Part shown: positions 8,530 to 13,581 of the stretch, in pieces
How positions within the stretch are numbered: position 1 is the stretch's first letter
Layout of the letters: every line of letters starts with the position of its first letter
Source: Rhodothermia bacterium
Lineage (GTDB): Bacteria; Bacteroidota; Rhodothermia; Rhodothermales; JABDKH01
DNA: 15,505 nt
Direction: 5' to 3'
NCBI GenBank assembly: GCA_018679295.1
Contig: JAHHLP010000116.1
Coordinates: 1 to 15,505, forward strand
Translations under genes and position numbers: made by a program
Notes under the pieces: generated by a model
Databases searched by the model: none
Seen by the model: the letters and a program-made list of their open reading frames with translations, nothing else
Told to the model about the DNA's origin: nothing

Positions 8530-8778
8530 ATGGCTATACTCACCGTCAGAATATTCAGCGTTCTGGCCGAACGAATTGGCTCGCGTCATGTCGAGGTCGA
8601 GCTACGTCTTCCGGCAACGGGAGAACAGCTCATCACTGCGCTTGGTCAGCGTTATTCTGCCGTCGACGATTTCAAGTCGGTGATTCGGCTGGCAGTTAAT
8701 CGCGAATATGTAGACATGGAGACAGTCATAAGCGAATCTGACGAGGTAGCGATTATCACACCGACGAGTGGAGGGTGA
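8530..8778 (+). CDS. moaD: Molybdopterin synthase sulfur carrier subunit MoaD
   Basis: An 82-residue ubiquitin-like protein ending in the required Gly-Gly (TPTSGG). It starts with the expected strand VRIFSVLAERIG, has a central LAVNREYV strand and ends with the ESDEVAIITPTSGG tail. Established: the terminal glycine is activated by a MoeB-type enzyme, carries sulfur as a thiocarboxylate, and donates it to cyclic pyranopterin monophosphate within the MoaD-MoaE complex. The next gene is moaE, which fits the complex. The ATG at 8530 follows the T-rich sequence CTTTTAG with no Shine-Dalgarno match. No other molybdenum cofactor genes are in the window. Confidence 0.9.
   Translation: MAILTVRIFSVLAERIGSRHVEVELRLPATGEQLITALGQRYSAVDDFKSVIRLAVNREYVDMETVISESDEVAIITPTSGG
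8770..8775 (+). promoter_or_regulatory. Ribosome binding site of moaE inside the end of moaD
   Basis: GGAGGG encodes part of the C-terminal Gly-Gly of MoaD and lies 5 nt before the ATG at 8781. It favours that ATG over the GTG at 8775, which would overlap the moaD stop (GTGA) but leave no spacing to this site. Confidence 0.6.
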
Positions 8779-8780
8779 AG

Positions 8781-9233
8781 ATGCACGAGAGTCGGGGACC
8801 GCGTCATTGGGTTCAGATCCAGGCCACCAAGCTCAATACGGCGGATGCTCTAGCGTTTCTGGAAGAAGGAAACGTGGGCGCCGTCAACCTTTTTGTAGGA
8901 AAGACGCGCCGTTTTACGGACGGCAGAGAGACGCTTCGACTGGAATACGAACTATATCCCGAAATGACGGTGCCGGAACTGGAGCGTATCGCGGAAGAGG
9001 CGCTTGGCCGGTGGCCTCTGGAGAAGGTCCTCCTTATTCACCGGTTTGGCGAAGTAAAATGCGGAGAGGCCAGCGTCATCGTGGGAGCCTCGGCTCCCCA
9101 CAGAAGCGAGGCCTTTGATGCATGCCGTTTCCTGATCGATACGCTCAAGGCCAAGGCGCCGATCTGGAAGAAGGAGAACTACGCGGATGGTTCCGAGGAG
9201 TGGGTCGGCACTGAAGGAAACGAAAGGGCCTGA
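8781..9233 (+). CDS. moaE: Molybdopterin synthase catalytic subunit MoaE
   Basis: A 150-residue protein matching MoaE along its length. Recognisable parts are VNLFVGKTRRF (35-45), LEYELYPEMT (54-63), LLIHRFGEVKCGEASVIVG (84-102), APHRSEAFDACRFLID (105-120) and LKAKAPIWKKE (122-132). By comparison with the Escherichia coli enzyme, the two catalytic lysines correspond to Lys123 and Lys130. The MoaE-MoaD heterotetramer inserts two sulfurs into cyclic pyranopterin monophosphate to make molybdopterin in the cytoplasm. The start is two codons inside an in-frame GTG at 8775; I prefer the ATG because of the site at 8770-8775. It is separated from moaD by 2 nt, and the nitrilase gene follows after 14 nt, so the three genes probably form one transcript. 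Confidence 0.9.
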   Translation: MHESRGPRHWVQIQATKLNTADALAFLEEGNVGAVNLFVGKTRRFTDGRETLRLEYELYPEMTVPELERIAEEALGRWPLEKVLLIHRFGEVKCGEASVIVGASAPHRSEAFDACRFLIDTLKAKAPIWKKENYADGSEEWVGTEGNERA

Positions 9234-9247
9234 GCCACGACACTCGA

Positions 9248-10051
9248 ATGAAAGTTGCCGTACTTCAATACCGACCTGAATTCCTGGCCGTCGACGCCAA
9301 TCTCGACACCGTCGAAGAAATGCTGTCGGAGGTGGACGCAGATCTTGTGGTGTTGCCCGAACTGTTCGCGACAGGATACTTCTTTCGCTCTACTGCAGAC
9401 GCCCAATCGGTATCCGAACCGGTGCCGGGCGGCAAGACGACTGACCGCATGGTCGAGTGGGCCCGTGAGGGTAAATACATTGTCGTGGGGGGACTGGTCG
9501 AGGAGTGCTCGGGCAGGCTGTTTAACAGTGCGGCTATTGTAGGCCCGGACGGCTACGTAGGCCGGTACCGAAAACTGCACCTTTATTATGAGGAGAAGCT
9601 CCACTTCGAGCAAGGCAACCTGGGGCTGCCGGTTTTCGCGGTCGTAGACCGAAGCGGACAACCATACACACTTGGCGTGATGATTTGCTTTGACTGGTAC
9701 TATCCGGAAGCGTCTCGAACCCTCGCTCTGGAGGGCGCCGACATTATTGCACACCCTGCAAACCTCGTTCGGCCAGACTGCCCGAGGGCAATGCCCATCC
9801 GGGCTCTGGAGAATCACCTCTTCACGGCAACCGCGAACCGGATCGGCGCGGAGTCTGTCGGCAACCGCACGCTGACGTTCATTGGCCAGAGCGAAGTCTG
9901 CAGCCCAGCCGGTCAGGTGCTGGTGTCCATGACACGTGACGAGGCCGGAGTCGCAGTGGTCGAACTGGATCCAGCCGAATCGCGTGACCGCAGGGTAACC
10001 GACCACAATGACCTGTTAGCCGACCGGCGAACCGATGCCTACGTGTTGTAA
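9248..10051 (+). CDS. Nitrilase-superfamily carbon-nitrogen hydrolase
   Basis: A 267-residue cytoplasmic amidohydrolase. The nitrilase catalytic triad is visible: Glu38 in VLPELFATGY, Lys109 in GRYRKLHLYYEE and Cys147 in GVMICFDWYYPEASR. The start MKVAVLQY and the later segments GADIIAHPAN, RALENHLFTATANRIG and FIGQSEVCSPAGQVL are all typical. Members hydrolyse amides, carbamoyl amines or omega-amides such as N-carbamoylputrescine and alpha-ketoglutaramate; nothing in the sequence settles which. The ATG directly precedes the first beta strand, with no Shine-Dalgarno sequence. It lies close behind moaE and ends 48 nt from the convergent purC. A link to molybdenum cofactor synthesis is not known and not claimed. 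Confidence 0.88.
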   Translation: MKVAVLQYRPEFLAVDANLDTVEEMLSEVDADLVVLPELFATGYFFRSTADAQSVSEPVPGGKTTDRMVEWAREGKYIVVGGLVEECSGRLFNSAAIVGPDGYVGRYRKLHLYYEEKLHFEQGNLGLPVFAVVDRSGQPYTLGVMICFDWYYPEASRTLALEGADIIAHPANLVRPDCPRAMPIRALENHLFTATANRIGAESVGNRTLTFIGQSEVCSPAGQVLVSMTRDEAGVAVVELDPAESRDRRVTDHNDLLADRRTDAYVL

Positions 10052-10099
10052 CGGCGCGCAGGAAGCGCTTGGACTAATTCGCCCGATCATGTCGCGGTC
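10052..10099. other. Convergent intergenic gap between nitrilase gene and purC
   Basis: Only 48 nt separate the two convergent stop codons. A GCGC-AGGAA-GCGC element (10056-10068) could form a 4-bp stem, but there is no T run on either strand, so I cannot support a factor-independent terminator. Confidence 0.4.
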
Positions 10100-11068
10100 T
10101 CAAGCGAGTGCGCCTTCCAACGCCTCCTTGATTCGTGCGGCTGGGTTCGGATGGGTGTCCGGCTTAAAATCCCGCCCCGTGATAGTCTCGTAGAGTTCGA
10201 TATACCGCTGCGCGACTCGAATACGGAATGAGTCTGGCAGGTCCGGCAAATCCTCACCTTCCTTGCCCATGAATCCGTTGTCCATCAGCCACTCGCGCAC
10301 AAACTCCTTGGAGAGCTGACGCTGTGGCTCATCCGCCCTTAGCCGATCCTCGAAGCCGTCGGCATAGAAGTACCGTGAACTGTCTGGTGTGTGCACCTCG
10401 TCTATGACAACGTACCGTCCGTCTGGAGTCTTCCCGAACTCGTACTTCGTGTCGACGAGCAAGAGGCCACGTTCCTCTGCCATCCGGGTGCCCGTCTCAA
10501 AAAGGGAGAACGCCATCTTGGCCAGCGCATCGAAAGTCGACTCGTCCAGTATTCCGGCATCGATAATTTCTTGCCTGCTGATATCCTCATCGTGCCCTTG
10601 TTGTGCCTTGGTAGTCGGCGTGAGAATCGAAGCCTCGAAAGGCTGATTCTCTTTCATCCCGTCAGGCAGCGGTATTCCGCACAGTTCGCGTTTGCCCGAA
10701 CGGTACGTTCGCCACGCGTGACCGACAAGGTAGGCGCGAACCACAAACTCCACGGGCACGGTGTCGCACCGCACGGCTACTGTGACGTTAGGATCCGGAA
10801 TGCTAATCACGTGATTGGGGACCACATCCGCCGTCGCCTCGAAGAAGTATGCTGCGAGCTGATTGAGAACCTGACCCTTGAATGGAATCGTCTGCCGAAG
10901 GACGTGGTCGAAGGCAGAGATGCGATCACTTGTGATGAGGATAAGGTGGTCTCCAGAGGCGAAGGTGTCGCGCACCTTGCCGTGGTACCGCTCACCGAAT
11001 TCGTCACCCGGCTCAAAGTCAGATAGCGTGCTGTCGAGTTGACGGGCAATTACGTTTTCGTCCACCAT
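10100..11068 (-). CDS. purC: Phosphoribosylaminoimidazole-succinocarboxamide synthase (SAICAR synthase)
   Basis: A 322-residue enzyme of de novo purine synthesis that joins aspartate to CAIR with ATP to give SAICAR. Conserved motifs are in order: GKVRD (30-34), TSDRISAFD (46-54), the segment VPVEFVVRAYLVGHAWRTY (104-122), ILTPTTKAQQGHDE (148-161), LLVDTKYEFG (203-212) and DEVHTPDSSRYF (223-234). The length fits the long form seen in yeast and many Bacteroidota, longer than the roughly 240-residue proteobacterial form. The ATG shares its A with the last base of the stop codon of the upstream repressor gene (TAATG on the minus strand), so the two are very likely co-transcribed and translationally coupled. 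No other pur genes are in the window. Confidence 0.95.
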   Translation of the reverse strand: MVDENVIARQLDSTLSDFEPGDEFGERYHGKVRDTFASGDHLILITSDRISAFDHVLRQTIPFKGQVLNQLAAYFFEATADVVPNHVISIPDPNVTVAVRCDTVPVEFVVRAYLVGHAWRTYRSGKRELCGIPLPDGMKENQPFEASILTPTTKAQQGHDEDISRQEIIDAGILDESTFDALAKMAFSLFETGTRMAEERGLLLVDTKYEFGKTPDGRYVVIDEVHTPDSSRYFYADGFEDRLRADEPQRQLSKEFVREWLMDNGFMGKEGEDLPDLPDSFRIRVAQRYIELYETITGRDFKPDTHPNPAARIKEALEGALA

Positions 11069-12123
11069 TACTTTTTCTTTGTTCTCTTGGGTTTGGGTTT
11101 GAGTATGAAGTCGCTGGATGCCCGAATCCGCAGCGTGGGGGTAATGTCGACGCTTTTGGGTTCGGGATCGGCATTGCCTTCGATCCGGTCGATCATTCGC
11201 TTTGTAGCCGCGCGTGCGATCTGCTGCATCGCTTGGTCTACGCTCGAGAGACCAATAAAGGCACTGGTTTTGATGTCGTCATAGCCAACCAGCGCAATAT
11301 CTTCAGGTATCCGAAGCCCTGCATCAGAAATCGCTTTCATCGCACCAATCGCCTGGACGTCGGATGTCGCAAACACGGCCGTGACACCAAGGTTACGATT
11401 CAGAATCCGCTCCATGGCTTCGAATCCCGCTTCCTCGTTGTAGCCAGCGTGTTTTTCGGTCACACCGGTGAAAAGAAGGTCGGCGTCAAACTCGATCCGA
11501 CTCTCCGCGAGGGCCTTTCGATAGCCGGTTATTCGTTGATCCTGTAGCGGGCTGTTCGACAGCGACCGGATCATCGCTATTCGCCGGTGCCCGTGGTCGA
11601 TCAGATGTCGGACCGCTACCCGCGAACCCTCATGGTCGTCCCACCGATACGAATCAAAGTCCTCGTAACGGCTTCCAATCAGAACAACGGGTGCGTGAAG
11701 CGCCCTGAGTTCTGTCGCGATTACTTCGTTGACGTCGACGCCCACCAACACAAGCCCTGCAACGGTGCCGCGCTTCAGAAAATTCAGCAATCTGATGTGT
11801 CGATCTCTCGAGCCTAGGTCACACAGCAACAGATCGCGGTCAGTTTCATGCAGCACGGCGCGCATCCCTTTCAGGAGCTCCGTGTGGAACGGAGTCGTAA
11901 ATGAAGGGAGAGCCACGGCAAGGGTATGAATTTGACCAGCCGCCAACGATTTGGCTGTGCGGTCAGGGCGATACTGCAACTGGTTGATCGCCGCAAGCAC
12001 GCGTTCTCGGGTCGCGTCAGACACGTCCGGCGAACTATTCAGCACGCGCGACACGGTCGATATAGCGACACCGGCATGGTCCGCTACATCGTAGATCGTG
12101 GCTTTTGTCTTCTCGGGCGCCAT
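11068..12123 (-). CDS. LacI-family transcriptional regulator
   Basis: A 351-residue repressor-type protein. Residues 8-30 (ATIYDVADHAGVAISTVSRVL) are the LacI helix-turn-helix, followed by the hinge region DRTAKSLAAG (54-63) that contacts the minor groove. Residues about 66-337 form the periplasmic-binding-protein-like effector domain, with DDHEGSRVAVRHLIDHGHRR (162-181), VFATSDVQAIGAM (250-262), ALVGYDDI (277-284) and the family-typical end LRIRASS (331-337). After that comes an unusual 14-residue tail ending in KPKPKRTKKK. The ligand cannot be read from the sequence. It is divergent from a sugar-importer ATPase gene, which suggests a sugar, yet it sits directly before purC, recalling PurR, a LacI-family purine repressor. 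It may control the shared upstream region, itself and purC included. Confidence 0.93.
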   Translation of the reverse strand: MAPEKTKATIYDVADHAGVAISTVSRVLNSSPDVSDATRERVLAAINQLQYRPDRTAKSLAAGQIHTLAVALPSFTTPFHTELLKGMRAVLHETDRDLLLCDLGSRDRHIRLLNFLKRGTVAGLVLVGVDVNEVIATELRALHAPVVLIGSRYEDFDSYRWDDHEGSRVAVRHLIDHGHRRIAMIRSLSNSPLQDQRITGYRKALAESRIEFDADLLFTGVTEKHAGYNEEAGFEAMERILNRNLGVTAVFATSDVQAIGAMKAISDAGLRIPEDIALVGYDDIKTSAFIGLSSVDQAMQQIARAATKRMIDRIEGNADPEPKSVDITPTLRIRASSDFILKPKPKRTKKK

Positions 12124-12273
12124 AGGCGCAATTCAGGGTCTCAAGGTGGTGGACATCAGCGGTGGAAGCATGCGGCTTGTGCATCACCGTCCCGTCGCCA
12201 AACGCGCGATTCTCCGACCGTTCCTGAAATATACGAAGGTGACCAAAGACGATCGGGAGAAGAAAGCCCTTCC

Positions 12274-12287
12274 GGGATCAAAATCCC
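12274..12287. repeat. Inverted repeat GGGAT-N4-ATCCC in the divergent region
   Basis: A perfect 5-bp arm inverted repeat with loop CAAA, 66 bp before the ATPase start. It is a possible protein-binding site for the neighbouring LacI-type repressor. It lacks the CpG centre usual for LacI-family operators, so the link is weak. Confidence 0.3.
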
Positions 12288-12294
12288 TGTGAGG

Positions 12295-12328
12295 TTTTCG
12301 GCGGGGAGTACCCCGCAACGTATATTGA
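12295..12328 (+). promoter_or_regulatory. Possible promoter of the ABC ATPase gene
   Basis: TATATTGA at 12321-12328 partly matches the Bacteroidota -7 element TAnnTTTG, and TTTT at 12295-12298 weakly resembles the -33 TTTG element, about 22 nt upstream. Both matches are partial, and the assignment relies mainly on position before the gene. Confidence 0.25.
12301..12316. repeat. Inverted repeat GCGGGG-N4-CCCCGC, candidate operator
   Basis: A perfect 6-bp arm inverted repeat with the 4-nt centre AGTA, ending 36 nt before the ATG of the ABC ATPase gene. It lies between TTTTCG (12295) and TATATT (12321), the place where a repressor would block a promoter. It could instead be a leader hairpin if transcription starts further upstream. 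The palindrome is seen directly; the operator role is inference. Confidence 0.4.
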
Positions 12329-12352
12329 GTCCGCACAAAACCGACCAGCGAT

Positions 12353-13483
12353 ATGGCGAGCGTCAAAGCAACATCTCTGAGAAAGATCTATGAGAATGGA
12401 TTCGTTGCCGTTCACGGCGCGGACTTCACCGTGGAGGACGGCGAGTTTGTGGTGCTGGTCGGACCGTCTGGGTGTGGCAAGAGCACCACGCTTCGCATGA
12501 TAGCCGGATTGGAGTCCATTACCGAGGGCGACCTTCGTATCGGTGACGACCGCGTAAACGACGTTCCTCCGAAGGACCGGGATATTGCGATGGTCTTCCA
12601 GAACTACGCTCTGTACCCACACATGACCGTGTTTGACAACATGGCGTTCGGCTTAAAGCTGAGAAAGTTTGCGAAGGACGAGATTGACACGCGCGTGCGG
12701 CAGGCAGCCGACATTCTCGGGATCGCACCGATATTGGATCGCAAGCCTGGTCAGCTATCGGGCGGGCAGCGTCAGCGGGTTGCGGTGGGCCGCGCGATTG
12801 TTCGCAAGCCGAGAGTATTTCTCTTCGACGAGCCCCTCTCGAATCTGGATGCCAAACTGCGAGTCCAGATGCGGACGGAGATTTCAAAGCTTCACCGGCA
12901 GTTGGGCGCCACGATGATCTATGTTACCCACGATCAGGTTGAGGCCATGACGATGGGCGACCGGATCGTGGTTATGAAGGACGGACACATACAGCAAGTC
13001 GACGCGCCGCTCAATCTCTATAACGCTCCCGTAAACAAGTTCGTGGCGGGCTTCATCGGGAGTCCATCAATGAACTTCGTTGCGGGACGTTTGGTCGATG
13101 ATGATGGGAAGACAGCTTTCCGGGCTGAGGGTAACGCGTTTACTGTATCCGTGTCCGAAAGCAGCCGCTCTGAACTGGATGGAAGGGTTGGGCAAGAGGT
13201 GGTCCTGGGTATTCGACCAGAGGACATCTACGTCGCCGGAAGCCCATACATTCCCGGCCCAGTGGCTGAGTTTGACCTGCTGCTGGACGTGCTTGAACCG
13301 ATGGGGAACGAGATTGTCCTCTACGCGCGAAGCCTGGACCAGACCATTGTTGCTCGGGTCGCTCCGCAGGCACTTCCTGAACCCGGCAAGTCGATACGGC
13401 TGGCATTCGACGCTTCCCGGCTGCATTTCTTCGACGCCGAGACGGGAGAATCTCTGTCAAGGGCCGAACGGCAGGCAGCGTAG
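12353..13483 (+). CDS. ABC transporter ATP-binding protein, sugar importer type (MsmX/UgpC/MalK family)
   Basis: A 376-residue ATPase for CUT1-class importers of oligosaccharides or glycerol phosphate. Motifs: Walker A GPSGCGKST (37-45), Q-loop VFQNYALYPHMTV (81-93), signature LSGGQRQRVAVGRAIVRKP (135-153), Walker B VFLFDEPLSNLDAKLR (155-170) and the switch histidine in YVTHDQVEAMT (His193). From about 235 on it has the MalK-type regulatory OB/TOBE domain, including GSPSMNF, LGIRPEDI and MGNEIVLY, with a C-terminal RLHFFDAETG end. The length is normal for the family. Neither permeases nor a solute-binding protein lie beside it. Established: MsmX-like ATPases can serve several importers, so a stand-alone gene is plausible. 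The start has no Shine-Dalgarno sequence. The divergent LacI-type gene is its likely regulator. Confidence 0.93.
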   Translation: MASVKATSLRKIYENGFVAVHGADFTVEDGEFVVLVGPSGCGKSTTLRMIAGLESITEGDLRIGDDRVNDVPPKDRDIAMVFQNYALYPHMTVFDNMAFGLKLRKFAKDEIDTRVRQAADILGIAPILDRKPGQLSGGQRQRVAVGRAIVRKPRVFLFDEPLSNLDAKLRVQMRTEISKLHRQLGATMIYVTHDQVEAMTMGDRIVVMKDGHIQQVDAPLNLYNAPVNKFVAGFIGSPSMNFVAGRLVDDDGKTAFRAEGNAFTVSVSESSRSELDGRVGQEVVLGIRPEDIYVAGSPYIPGPVAEFDLLLDVLEPMGNEIVLYARSLDQTIVARVAPQALPEPGKSIRLAFDASRLHFFDAETGESLSRAERQAA

Positions 13484-13581
13484 GGTTACTGTCCTCCGCG
13501 CGTTGCGAGTTCACGCGATCCGCCTGAAACATTAGAGACCGGCGGCTTATAACCTGTATTTCGTAGCTCCCATCCGGCTGA
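13484..13581. other. Intergenic region before the copper ATPase gene
   Basis: The gap is 98 bp. It has a -10-like TATAAC at 13548 but no good -35, and no CueR- or CopY-like dyad that I can recognise. An in-frame TGA at 13579-13581 abuts the downstream ATG. Confidence 0.4.

Larger units (their letters stand above)
12124..12352. promoter_or_regulatory. Divergent regulatory region between lacI-type gene and ABC ATPase gene
   Basis: This 229-bp gap is the longest gene-free stretch in the window and must hold promoters in both directions. I see two short inverted repeats (12274-12287 and 12301-12316) on the ATPase side and an AT-rich TATATT at 12321. No open frame here looks like a gene. On the lacI side no convincing promoter can be read: TATATTT on the minus strand (near 12230-12236) lacks a good -35 partner. 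Confidence 0.6.

Noticed and set aside
9179..10006. 275-residue open frame on the minus strand
   Set aside because: It is antisense to the nitrilase gene, whose catalytic motifs are intact; its translation shows no recognisable domain. It is a product of GC-rich codon use.
10391..11026. 211-residue open frame on the plus strand
   Set aside because: It is antisense to purC, which is complete with all conserved motifs, and its translation resembles nothing known to me.
13548..13553. TATAAC as a -10 element for the copper ATPase gene
   Set aside because: There is no acceptable -35 element at 16 to 18 nt and no metal-regulator dyad, so it remains only a resemblance.
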